64,000 nt of DNA from Lachnospiraceae bacterium (GTDB taxonomy: Bacteria; Bacillota; Clostridia; Lachnospirales; Lachnospiraceae). Location: NCBI GenBank assembly GCA_022845955.1, contig AP025576.1, forward strand, positions 6,262,001 through 6,326,000. Reading direction: 5' to 3'. Shown in pieces: positions 27,502 to 35,213 of the stretch. Every line of letters begins with the position of its first letter. Within the stretch, counting starts at the first letter, position 1. A program made the position numbers and the translations under genes. Below the pieces are notes generated by a model, which saw nothing but the letters and a program-made list of their open reading frames with translations, was not told where the DNA came from and searched no databases.

Positions 27502-29130
27502 TTATTCAGCGGCGTTAAAAGCATTCTGGTAAATTTCAAACAACTCAGATGCTCCCATCGTATTCATTGTGGATACATAGTTCTCCCAGCTGTCGTCCAG
27601 ATCCAGCGCTCCGGTAATGACCTGTGCGCCGTACTGATTGATATAGCTGTCGAGATCCGCTTTCAAAGAGGCTATGGTTTCTGTTTCTTCCGCCGTATAA
27701 GACATGGCAGGGAGGGTGACTTTACCATAATCCAGCATTTTGGAACGCTGGGAAATCAGATACGATTCATCGGGATCCGTGATTCCGGTAAACCAGAAAT
27801 CAGGCTGGATGCCGGGGAATGCGGTTTGGTATTTCAATGTCCCTTTTTCCCGTACGGTTGCAATATCTTCGCCGATAGGCCCGCCAATATTCCAGGACCA
27901 GGTTCCGTCGCCGTTATCAACATAGGAATTTCCTTCCACGCCGAGCCAATACAGTTCCCCGCCTTCCTGTGTATAGAGCTGATCCGCCCAGGCAACCAGT
28001 GTCGCCGGATCCTCACAGGCGTCGGTAATTAACATACAGCCATGGAAAATACCTGTGGACTGGGGATACGCCTGCCCTTCAAAAGGGGTAAGGGTCTGGT
28101 ATTCTTCATCCTGGTCACGGCCTGCAAACTGGAAGGAGGCAAGGGCGCTGAAGCAGCCCAATACATCGCCGGAGCTTCCCATGGCAGCGATTTGATCATA
28201 ATTCTGTGTAAAGCTTGCCGGATCAAGGAGTCCTTCCTTATAAAGATTCGTAAAATATCTTAAAAATTCCTTGTAGCCTTCATCTGTAGGGATGTATACC
28301 AGACTGCCATCCTGATTGGCAAGCCAGGTATCGTTATCCAGGCAATATCCAAAGTAAGGAAGGTATTGCTTCAGATAATTCATGCCGTCCGGTACGGAAA
28401 GAGGGATTTCATCATCGGGATCCCCGTTTCCATTGGCATCCTGCTCCTTAAACGCGGTCAGGACTTCATGAAACTCATCCAGATTCTTAGGCTCCGACAA
28501 TCCCAGATTATCCAGCCACTGGTAATTCAGCCATACATGGAAGCCGGATTCAAGCTCCGCTCCTGTGTTCAGGGCAGGCATTTCATAAACATGTCCATCC
28601 GGCGCCGTTATGTAAGCCCACAGATCTCTTTCATCCAACAATTTTGTGAGATTGGGGGCATAGGTTCTGATATAATTCTCCAACGGAACAAATACGCCTT
28701 CGGCTCCGTACTTGTCAATATCATTTTTCTTAAGGCTTGAATAAATGAAAACATCCGGGTAATCCCCTGCGGAAAGAATAAGTCCTTCTTTTTCCGAAGC
28801 ATCCTCTTCCGGAATACTGTTTACTTCAAAAGTAATGTTGCTCTGTTCATTCAGATATTGGAATGCATCAACCTCATCCATGGGGGTATCGCCGTTAATG
28901 ATACATAACATGGAAAAATTCTTTGTTTCCGCAAGCGGGAAGGTAATTCCTTCTGTTTCCCCTGCTGCCTCTTCGGATACCTCCGCCGCAGAGGTTGTAT
29001 CTGCCGTCCCGGCCGATTCCGTGGTACCCCCGGTTGTACCTGCTGTTTCCGATGCGCTCTTTCCGCAGCCGGCCGTCATCGACGCCATCATTGCGGCAGC
29101 AAGCAATACTGCTACTACTTTTTTCTTCAT
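27502..29130 (-). CDS. extracellular solute-binding lipoprotein of cluster B
   Basis: 542 residues. Lipoprotein signal peptide MKKKVVAVLLAAAMMASMTAGCG with lipobox TAGC, followed by a low-complexity Thr/Ala/Glu-rich linker of about 35 residues. The mature part has FSMLCIINGDTP, SAGDYPDVFIYSS and an EF-hand-like DANGNGDPDDEIP segment shared with the cluster A protein. It captures the glycan for the two permeases that follow. It is the first gene of the cluster B operon, 55 bases downstream of a good promoter. Confidence 0.88.
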   Translation of the reverse strand: MKKKVVAVLLAAAMMASMTAGCGKSASETAGTTGGTTESAGTADTTSAAEVSEEAAGETEGITFPLAETKNFSMLCIINGDTPMDEVDAFQYLNEQSNITFEVNSIPEEDASEKEGLILSAGDYPDVFIYSSLKKNDIDKYGAEGVFVPLENYIRTYAPNLTKLLDERDLWAYITAPDGHVYEMPALNTGAELESGFHVWLNYQWLDNLGLSEPKNLDEFHEVLTAFKEQDANGNGDPDDEIPLSVPDGMNYLKQYLPYFGYCLDNDTWLANQDGSLVYIPTDEGYKEFLRYFTNLYKEGLLDPASFTQNYDQIAAMGSSGDVLGCFSALASFQFAGRDQDEEYQTLTPFEGQAYPQSTGIFHGCMLITDACEDPATLVAWADQLYTQEGGELYWLGVEGNSYVDNGDGTWSWNIGGPIGEDIATVREKGTLKYQTAFPGIQPDFWFTGITDPDESYLISQRSKMLDYGKVTLPAMSYTAEETETIASLKADLDSYINQYGAQVITGALDLDDSWENYVSTMNTMGASELFEIYQNAFNAAE

Positions 29131-29184
29131 AAACCCATTTCCTCCTATACACTTGAATATCGTGCAACTTTTGTTTGCAGATTC

Positions 29185-29214
29185 ATTATAGGAAAGATAA
29201 TATGTTTAAAACAA
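29185..29214 (-). promoter_or_regulatory. promoter of the cluster B operon
   Basis: On the minus strand: TTGTTT, 18 bases, TATAAT. The -10 ends 54 bases before the ATG of the binding-protein gene. Confidence 0.65.
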
Positions 29215-29231
29215 GGACATTACTCTTTTCT

Positions 29232-29338
29232 TTTATTGGAAATATGCATGGTGCAAAATGCCCGGAAATGGAGGGTCTTATCCATTTATTGGAAATCCAC
29301 GGTGCAATTTTTCTATCCTTTCACTGAAATATTGCACC
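29232..29338. repeat. direct and inverted repeats upstream of the cluster B promoter
   Basis: TTTATTGGAAAT followed by GGTGCAA occurs at 29232-29256 (6-base gap) and 29285-29307 (4-base gap), offset by about 52 bases, close to five helical turns. GGTGCAAT (29301-29308) is also mirrored by ATTGCACC (29331-29338). All lie just upstream of the -35 box, where an activator would bind. Confidence 0.45.
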
Positions 29339-29502
29339 CCAAAGACCGGTGGGCCAGAGTGGGCCAAAAGGCCATGAAGCCTGCCAATACCGAACGGGGT
29401 TCAAGTCAGATACTCCGCAGCAAACTGCGAGATCGCTGACCCTCGCGGCAGTCACTAAGCGGATGTACGAGTGCATCCGTTTGGACCGTTGCCCGCGGGA
29501 AT

Positions 29503-29535
29503 AAAAAAAGCCCGGCCCGTCATAAGGCCTGGCTT
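29503..29535 (-). terminator. terminator of the AraC-GyrI gene
   Basis: On the minus strand AAGCCAGGCC pairs with GGCCGGGCTT (one G-A bulge position) and is followed by seven T. It lies about 50 bases after the stop at 29584. Confidence 0.8.
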
Positions 29536-29583
29536 GATCCCCGGTAACTATTCCGTACCTTCACCGCTACGTTCATTGTACCG

Positions 29584-30459
29584 TTATTTTTTCTCTACTG
29601 CAATCCATATTTCACAGGTATAGCCCGGATCGTCGATATCGGGCGACGGGTACGCTTCAAAGTCCGTCCCGCCGCAGGGCCGGTATTCGCTTGCCGGAAA
29701 AAATTCGCTGCTCACCCGGTGGTATAACCGTTGAAACGCCTCCGGCATTTTTCCCGCACATGGAAATACCGCATACGTATGAGCAGGTATTTCCACAATA
29801 GTAAAATCCTTTTCAGAAACGGGTTCCCCGTTATAGCAGACGCCAATGGCATAGGGATACTTATCGTCGCCGGCATCCTTTCCGAAGCTGGCGCCTACGA
29901 TGCATTGACCAAATATGTTTTCCTCCGGAAGGTATCTGCACAGCGCAGGAATCGTCCCATCCTTCCCGCACTGCTGCCAGAAACCGGCGATATCCGCGTT
30001 GGTCAGCTCCTTCCGGGACGGTTTTTTTATCCTTTTACATACGATTGGGAATGCCTCCTGCGTTACGATCCGGTAGTCCGTCATATGGCCGCCGTCCAAT
30101 GTCAGCTTCACATAGAGACGGGAAAACGCTTTGATACCGGCTCCGCTGCGTGCCTGGGAAGGCGAAACGCCATGAAAACGAGTGAAAGCCCGGCTGAAGC
30201 TTTCCTGGGTATCATAGCCATATTTCACCGCGATATCCAGTATTTTGGCATTTGTGGCAGCCAGTTCGCTTCCCGCAAGAGTGAGCCGCCGCATACGGAT
30301 ATAATCCCCCAGCGTATAACCGCAGAGAATACTGAAAATCCGCTGAAAATGAAAACCGGAAGAATACGCCTGCCCGGCTATTTCACTATAATCCAGTTCT
30401 TCCGTGATGTGATCCTCCACATAATCCACGGCTTTCTGTATCCCGCTGATCCAATCCAA
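29584..30459 (-). CDS. AraC-family regulator with GyrI-like ligand-binding domain, TTG start
   Basis: About 291 residues. The start is a TTG at 30459, six bases after AGGAGG, giving the typical beginning (M)DWISGIQKAVDYVEDHI; a longer frame to 30495 would overlap the upstream gene. Residues about 1-105 form the AraC double helix-turn-helix (YSEIAGQAYSSGFHFQRIFS, ILDIAVKYGYDTQESFSRAFTRFHGVSPSQAR). Residues 120-290 form a GyrI/SOUL-like small-molecule-binding domain ending ICEIWIAVEKK-like (YTCEIWIAVEKK). Members bind hydrophobic or cationic compounds and often control efflux. It follows the serine hydrolase gene by 28 bases and is closed by a terminator. Confidence 0.85.
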   Translation of the reverse strand: MDWISGIQKAVDYVEDHITEELDYSEIAGQAYSSGFHFQRIFSILCGYTLGDYIRMRRLTLAGSELAATNAKILDIAVKYGYDTQESFSRAFTRFHGVSPSQARSGAGIKAFSRLYVKLTLDGGHMTDYRIVTQEAFPIVCKRIKKPSRKELTNADIAGFWQQCGKDGTIPALCRYLPEENIFGQCIVGASFGKDAGDDKYPYAIGVCYNGEPVSEKDFTIVEIPAHTYAVFPCAGKMPEAFQRLYHRVSSEFFPASEYRPCGGTDFEAYPSPDIDDPGYTCEIWIAVEKK

Positions 30460-30487
30460 TTTCCGCCTCCTCTTATTTTTACAGATT

Positions 30488-31462
30488 TTATACAAACATG
30501 GGAACTATCCGCCCGGTCAGCAGTTCCAGGATCGGGATTTCGGCCCTTTGTACGAAGCAGGAGGCAACAGCCGCCACCAGTTCCTTTTCCGGACAGACAA
30601 AAACAGCATTCCCTCCGTCGCCGATGGCCGCATAGCAATGACTTCCCCTGTAATCGATGATCCACCACAGATAACCGTAAGGCAGTTCCCCCCACCGGCT
30701 TTTTTCCCCGGTGCTTTCCCGGATCCAGGAAGAAGATAAAATGCGTTTGCCATGGAACAGGCCTTCCTTTGCATATAACTCCCCGAATTTTACCATATCA
30801 CAAAGCGTCAGGCAAAGTCCCCAGCCGGCTGTGTTCACTCCTTTGGGATCCACCACCCAGCCGGAAGGATGCCGTTCTTTCAAAAATGCAAAATGCTCTT
30901 TTTTATTATGCAGAATCGTATTATCCGGCGTTTTTATTCCAAGAGGGGTAAAAAGATACTCCGCGGCAAAATCCCTCACAGGCATTCCCGTGGCGTTAGC
31001 TAAAATTCCCGACAAAATCTGGATCCCTACGGTGGAATATTGAAACGCACCGGTAATCCCGGCTCTGCCTCCCAGCAAATCCAGAGCCGCCCGGGTCCAG
31101 TCGGCACTTGTATACACTTTTGTGTAAGGCTCTGATCGGTACTTATAGGGAGCGGTCATTGTCAGCAGGTTCTTTAACGTAACCTTTTGTATGGTTTTTT
31201 CCCCGCGCTTGGGCGTGTAATCCGGGAAAAAATCCAGGACTTTCTGGTCGGCGCTCTGTATATCTCCCCTGTCTATGGCAATGCCGGTGAGCGCCGAAAG
31301 GATACTTTTTGTTACCGACATAACATGGATGGTATCTTCAGGGCCAAACCCGTTAAAATAGGTTTCGTACATGCACTGCCCCTTCTTAACCACCTTGATG
31401 CCGGCAATGTTCCTATATTTTGTTTCCGCCAAATTTTCAAGCTCTGACATTCGGTTTTCCAT
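30488..31462 (-). CDS. beta-lactamase-fold serine hydrolase
   Basis: About 324 residues from the ATG at 31462 (MENRMSELENLAETK), which follows AGGGGAGCGG; the frame is open much further upstream but lacks a ribosome site and does not look like protein. S-x-x-K is SVTK in IHVMSVTKSILSAL near residue 50; the tyrosine motif is YSTVGIQILSG near 150; a C-terminal AAIGDGGNAVFV replaces the usual KTG. No signal peptide. This group includes 6-aminohexanoate-hydrolase-like esterases. It is likely co-transcribed with the AraC-GyrI gene that follows. Confidence 0.8.
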   Translation of the reverse strand: MENRMSELENLAETKYRNIAGIKVVKKGQCMYETYFNGFGPEDTIHVMSVTKSILSALTGIAIDRGDIQSADQKVLDFFPDYTPKRGEKTIQKVTLKNLLTMTAPYKYRSEPYTKVYTSADWTRAALDLLGGRAGITGAFQYSTVGIQILSGILANATGMPVRDFAAEYLFTPLGIKTPDNTILHNKKEHFAFLKERHPSGWVVDPKGVNTAGWGLCLTLCDMVKFGELYAKEGLFHGKRILSSSWIRESTGEKSRWGELPYGYLWWIIDYRGSHCYAAIGDGGNAVFVCPEKELVAAVASCFVQRAEIPILELLTGRIVPMFV

Positions 31463-31661
31463 TTCCGCTCCCCTCTGCGTGCTTCGGCACGCCCGCAGAC
31501 CAGGGCAGGTAAAGGCGTATTGCATGTGTCCCCATCTCCCCGGTATTATCCGCTTTGGCTGTGTATACAGTAACATACAGCGTTCATTATACAGGGAAAC
31601 TATCGACAGGGCCTGACTTTTTGTGCGCAGTGGTGTTATGGAGTTTATCCCGTATTCAGGG

Positions 31662-32033
31662 TCAGAAAATGTCTGCCAGGCCGTCCAGGCCATATCTTGC
31701 GGCAACATCCTGCAAACCTGTTTTGATTTCTTCTCTGGTGTAGTTGTTTTCTTCCAGATAGGCATCCTCTTTTTCGTTCACATAGGAATAAAACAGGAGG
31801 GCGGTTTTTAATGCCTCTTTATCACCTGCATCGATAAAGGAATATAATGCGTTCTCGGCCTCATTGATGTTTCCGTCATCGATACTTTTTTTTAACTCTT
31901 CCCAGACAGCCCTGCTTTGCTTCTCCTCCAGAAGGGCCTCCGTTGGTACGTCTGTGTCCGCGCCGAAAAGGAATTTCAGCAGCGCTCGGACCATTTCTTT
32001 TATGGTTCGCATAATGTAATCTTCTTCAAACAT
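31662..32033 (-). CDS. DUF6483-like small protein
   Basis: About 123 residues, starting MFEEDYIMRTIKEMVRALLKFLFG from an ATG that follows AGAAAGGGG. The rest is helical and acidic, with two helix pairs like a small TPR unit. The N-terminal pattern is one I associate with DUF6483 proteins of Clostridia; the function is not known. It stands alone between a serine hydrolase and the deoxyribosyltransferase-like gene. Confidence 0.6.
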   Translation of the reverse strand: MFEEDYIMRTIKEMVRALLKFLFGADTDVPTEALLEEKQSRAVWEELKKSIDDGNINEAENALYSFIDAGDKEALKTALLFYSYVNEKEDAYLEENNYTREEIKTGLQDVAARYGLDGLADIF

Positions 32034-32185
32034 TTGGGGGCCCCTTTCTAACGGATGCAATGTTTATTTTATTGTGCTCTGAATTGTATTATCATATCAC
32101 AGATATGACTCGAAGAAAGCTTAAAAATTTGCTAAATTTCTGCATCATTTTAGAAGGGCGTTTTCTCAGGTACCATTCCTAACCG

Positions 32186-32581
32186 TCAGCATAGCTTAAG
32201 AAGTTCGGAAGCTATATACCTGGTATTTCCAATGAGATGATTTACTTCCGGAAGCCAATAAAAAGAGGATGTATTATCATCGCATTTGAAATATGTATCG
32301 TTCTCATGGCACAGATATATCTTTTTATTCAGGGCAACGGCCATTCCAAATTCGGTATGAGTTCCTCTTCCTTGTGGAGTTAATATTATAACAATATCAG
32401 CCTGCATCACTCCATTATATTCTTTTTGACCGATTTGCCTGAGGGTTTCTGTCGTTATTTCTTTAGTCAAAGCATTGCTTGTCCAGTCATACGTTTGTAT
32501 CCAACCACCTTTTTTTAGAAATTCTGCAAGTATACGGACCTGCTCGTAATTTTCCAGTTTTGAAGCGATATAAAATTTCAT
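32186..32581 (-). CDS. nucleoside 2-deoxyribosyltransferase-like protein
   Basis: 131 residues. The pattern FYIASKLENYEQV at the N-terminus, a D-W-T motif, ADIVIILTPQGRGTHTEFGMAVAL with the conserved glutamate, and a final ASELL helix are typical of the nucleoside 2-deoxyribosyltransferase fold. The classical enzymes swap nucleobases. Many short relatives are of unknown function, and the fold is related to TIR and SIR2-associated domains used in phage defence. The ATG follows GGAGG by six bases. A MITE lies directly upstream, between this gene and the CRISPR operon, so its expression may depend on readthrough or on that element. Confidence 0.65.
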   Translation of the reverse strand: MKFYIASKLENYEQVRILAEFLKKGGWIQTYDWTSNALTKEITTETLRQIGQKEYNGVMQADIVIILTPQGRGTHTEFGMAVALNKKIYLCHENDTYFKCDDNTSSFYWLPEVNHLIGNTRYIASELLKLC

Positions 32582-32641
32582 TTATAACCTCCGGGTATTA
32601 TCTGATCTGCTATCAAATAGCATATGGATGCGGGCTCCTAG

Positions 32642-32799
32642 AGCGTGTCTGAAAATTGCTTTCCGACAGCTGTGCGTCACAATTTGTGGGAGATTTACCC
32701 CAAATGAGGGAATCGTAGTGGGCTACGTTGACTGAATTTGGGGCAAATATACCGCAAAGTGGGACGTGCAGATGGCGGGAATGAATTTTCAGACACGCT
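32642..32799. mobile_element. 158-bp MITE with CTAG target duplication (IS5-like)
   Basis: Perfect 16-bp terminal inverted repeats AGCGTGTCTGAAAATT (32642-32657) and AATTTTCAGACACGCT (32784-32799) are flanked by CTAG on both sides (32638-32641 and 32800-32803). The interior is itself an imperfect palindrome around CCCCAAAT/ATTTGGGG, so the whole element could fold into one long hairpin. It has no coding capacity. Both the size and the CTAG duplication fit a MITE mobilised by an IS5-group transposase. The right CTAG contains the TAG stop of the upstream cas gene. Confidence 0.88.
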
Positions 32800-34716
32800 C
32801 TAGCCTTTAGGAGCTTTGCCATGATTGTTTCGGCGGCAGCAGTCCTGTAAACTCACTTCCAGAGAAGGCAGAGTCAAATCATCAGACATAGCTTCCGGCA
32901 GCGTATATTGTACTCTATCTGCTCCTAACTTGTAATTTTTACCGAACCATTTATGGGATGCAAGGTCATTCTTACCGGTGTCGTTCTGCCCCTGTCTTGG
33001 CAGTTTTTCTTTCATCTCCTTATCCGGCACTACTCTCGGATATTCCACCTTTTTACCAACTGTTGTATTCGTATCCACTATTTTCAGCAGTTCTCTATAT
33101 GGTACAGGAGCCTCTTCCTCATTATCAAATAACCTGCCGACCTGGGTTACGGGTGTTTTTTCCACAGAATAACCATCATCATAAATGCGCTCTTCCTTTT
33201 CTGTTACAAGAATCTTTACACTTCCCAGTCCCAGAGGTTTCCCATGGCCCAGCTTATAACAGCGGCTGCTGTCCTCCTGATTTTCGCCTAAAGTCAGTGT
33301 CCAAATCAGCTCTTTTAGTTGTTCGCCAGATATCTGATCATAGTAAACCGAAAAACAAAAGACGGTATCCGGTTTCACCAAATCCATAGTGGCATTTCTT
33401 TCGCCGGCCGCTACTTTTCCCTTCCTTCCATTCTCTTCCACTGTTTTATAATAGTCCGACTCCGTATGCAAATAGTACTTTCTGCCGCGGATTTGTGTTC
33501 CCTGGTCATAAGACCACTGGCTTATGTTTGAGGGCAGTTTAGTATAGAACGGAAAATAAGAGCTTTTGGGAGAAGCCAACTCGCGGAGAGTCACCTTTTT
33601 TTCCAGCTTTTCCTCGGTCCAGTCTTTCACCCTGGCATCCGTTACCCTTATCCTGCTCCCTGCTTTTTCCTCCGAAGCCATACCGAACAGGGCACAGGCT
33701 TTGCACAGCTGCTTCCTGGATGTACACGGCGATTTATCCCCTAATATCTGCCCCATATTCTTTTCATAAGCACGCCTTCCTATACATGCCAGAGAAAGAT
33801 AAACGGTATTCCCCCTGTCCGTTTTTTGATTTTTATACCACACCGGCACAGCGCCATTCTTCAATGCCTGTTCGTACCCCGGATATCCTTTATGATCTCT
33901 ATCACCGCTCCCCAGATTCCGATTCACTTTACTGTCTTTGTAAATAGCATAGGTTTCTTCCAGCCCTTCCATAGCCCGCTCCATATCCGCCACATCTACT
34001 GTACGGTCCGGTCTGATACAAAATACACTCTCAAAATGCTTACTTGGAAAAGGCTCACCCAGATAAAGATAGCCTTCTTTCCAGTGCTCTTCTCTTTTCT
34101 GCACATCCAACTTTTTAATGTATCTGCCCACCGAATATTTATTTTGTTTTACATATTCCGCTTCTTCTTCACCTGCGAAAGCGGGTTCAAAATATACTTT
34201 TTTTCCAAACCCTATTTGCTCAAGCATACTTTTTTCAAGGACACAACACATCCCCTTATCTAAGTCAAAATTTTTATATTCCTTTACCTTTATGAGATAA
34301 CGCTGCGCCTCGTACAACTCCCATTTTCCTTCCGCGTCCCTTATAAGCACTCCCGGTTTGAACGCCTTATTGCTCTTGCTCCTGCTGGTAATTCTGGATT
34401 CTGTTCTCGCCGTAGAGAAACAGGAGTCCGTCACTGTTTCATACACGCTTCTTATTGCTCCGCGCAAAGTGCTGGCAGGGATAGCGGGCAGCCCATCCTG
34501 ATAATGGAAAAAAGGATAAACTTTATGTTTGTTCTTCAACTCTTCATATTTTGTATCAGGCACCGCCAGCGGGGTTTTCACGATAAGTTTACAGTGCAGC
34601 ACACCTGTTAATAAAGGTTCCCCCTCTTTTACCGGCTCTCCCCTTTTTGTGTCATTCAGAGGGACTGACACAAAATTATACGGGTTAATAAAGCGGTCAT
34701 TTTTTAAAAACCTCAT
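32800..34716 (-). CDS. type III-D Cas7 with insertion (TIGR03986-type RAMP)
   Basis: 638 residues. The N-terminus has the RAMP entry pattern: LIVKTPLAV, then GLPAIPASTLRGAIRSVYE, which matches the I-P-x-S-x-L-[RK]-G element of Cas7 proteins. A long insertion occupies roughly residues 130-380, including a cysteine pair in CTSRKQLCKACALFGM that could bind zinc. The second half returns to a Cas7-like fold and carries the glycine-rich loop YKLGHGKPLGLGSVKI. This composition matches the Cas7-with-insertion subunit of the III-Dv complex and the TIGR03986 family. It should bind the crRNA-target duplex. Its start overlaps the Csx19 stop by ATGA, and its TAG stop is part of the CTAG duplicated by the MITE, so it is the last cas gene. 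Confidence 0.78.
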   Translation of the reverse strand: MRFLKNDRFINPYNFVSVPLNDTKRGEPVKEGEPLLTGVLHCKLIVKTPLAVPDTKYEELKNKHKVYPFFHYQDGLPAIPASTLRGAIRSVYETVTDSCFSTARTESRITSRSKSNKAFKPGVLIRDAEGKWELYEAQRYLIKVKEYKNFDLDKGMCCVLEKSMLEQIGFGKKVYFEPAFAGEEEAEYVKQNKYSVGRYIKKLDVQKREEHWKEGYLYLGEPFPSKHFESVFCIRPDRTVDVADMERAMEGLEETYAIYKDSKVNRNLGSGDRDHKGYPGYEQALKNGAVPVWYKNQKTDRGNTVYLSLACIGRRAYEKNMGQILGDKSPCTSRKQLCKACALFGMASEEKAGSRIRVTDARVKDWTEEKLEKKVTLRELASPKSSYFPFYTKLPSNISQWSYDQGTQIRGRKYYLHTESDYYKTVEENGRKGKVAAGERNATMDLVKPDTVFCFSVYYDQISGEQLKELIWTLTLGENQEDSSRCYKLGHGKPLGLGSVKILVTEKEERIYDDGYSVEKTPVTQVGRLFDNEEEAPVPYRELLKIVDTNTTVGKKVEYPRVVPDKEMKEKLPRQGQNDTGKNDLASHKWFGKNYKLGADRVQYTLPEAMSDDLTLPSLEVSLQDCCRRNNHGKAPKG

Positions 34717-35207
34717 ATCTTACCCCCTTTATTTTCCTGATAAAATCCCAGCAGACGCCAGTCTTTTATATATGCCTGGCCGCTTCCCTCCCTGTATCCC
34801 AGATAATTTCTGATTATAAGCTTAATACCCTTACAGGAATCAAAGGGCAAAGCATAGTATCCTCCGCCGGTAGCTCTCACCTGTTTTCCCTTCTGAAAGC
34901 CTGGGGCAGACCGTGACTCATCAATATCTAAATACTGTTCATCATCGTAGTAATCTTCTCCCTCTGTATCCTGCTTAAACCTCATCATAAAACTTCTGCC
35001 GATATCCCCTCTAAAAACTCTGTACTCCGCATGTTCGTTAAAAATACGCATATCCAACAGTTTTTCTATGTTGCTTTTCAGATATTCCTTGTTTTGCGTT
35101 GACAGAGGGTACTCATCTGCTACAAATCTGTCCGTAGTCATGATTATCGCATATCCTCTTTGTATCTGCACTTTATACTCTAAATCTTCCCATGTATCCT
35201 TTTGCAT
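34713..35207 (-). CDS. csx19: type III-D protein Csx19 (TIGR03984-like)
   Basis: 164 residues. The C-terminal signature IRNYLGYREGSGQAYIKDWRLLGF closely matches the R-N-Y-L-x-Y-D-x-x-G-Q-A-Y-I-x-D-x-R-L-x-G pattern I associate with Csx19/TIGR03984. The N-terminus has aromatic strands and an acidic middle (EGEDYYDDEQYLDIDESR). In III-Dv complexes Csx19 is a small subunit of the effector; its exact job is less clear than that of Cas7. It is separated by six bases from the double-Cas7 gene and overlaps the next gene by four. Confidence 0.75.
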   Translation of the reverse strand: MQKDTWEDLEYKVQIQRGYAIIMTTDRFVADEYPLSTQNKEYLKSNIEKLLDMRIFNEHAEYRVFRGDIGRSFMMRFKQDTEGEDYYDDEQYLDIDESRSAPGFQKGKQVRATGGGYYALPFDSCKGIKLIIRNYLGYREGSGQAYIKDWRLLGFYQENKGGKI

Positions 35208-35213
35208 TTTTTA

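Larger units (their letters stand above)
29131..29583. other. 453-base intergenic region
   Basis: It holds the cluster B promoter, the repeats above, and a terminator near 29508. The stretch 29340-29500 has several short GC-rich hairpins (for example GGATG-N8-CATCC near 29461) but no gene or known RNA that I can recognise. Confidence 0.5.

Noticed and set aside
29390-29420. GGTTCAAGTC resembling a tRNA T-arm
   Set aside because: No matching acceptor, D or anticodon stems can be drawn around it.
29236-29439. 67-residue plus-strand ORF in the cluster B upstream region
   Set aside because: It covers the repeats and promoter region, has no ribosome site and no recognisable features.
32613-32822. 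69-residue minus-strand ORF across the MITE
   Set aside because: It is produced by the palindromic element itself and overlaps the cas stop; no ribosome site.
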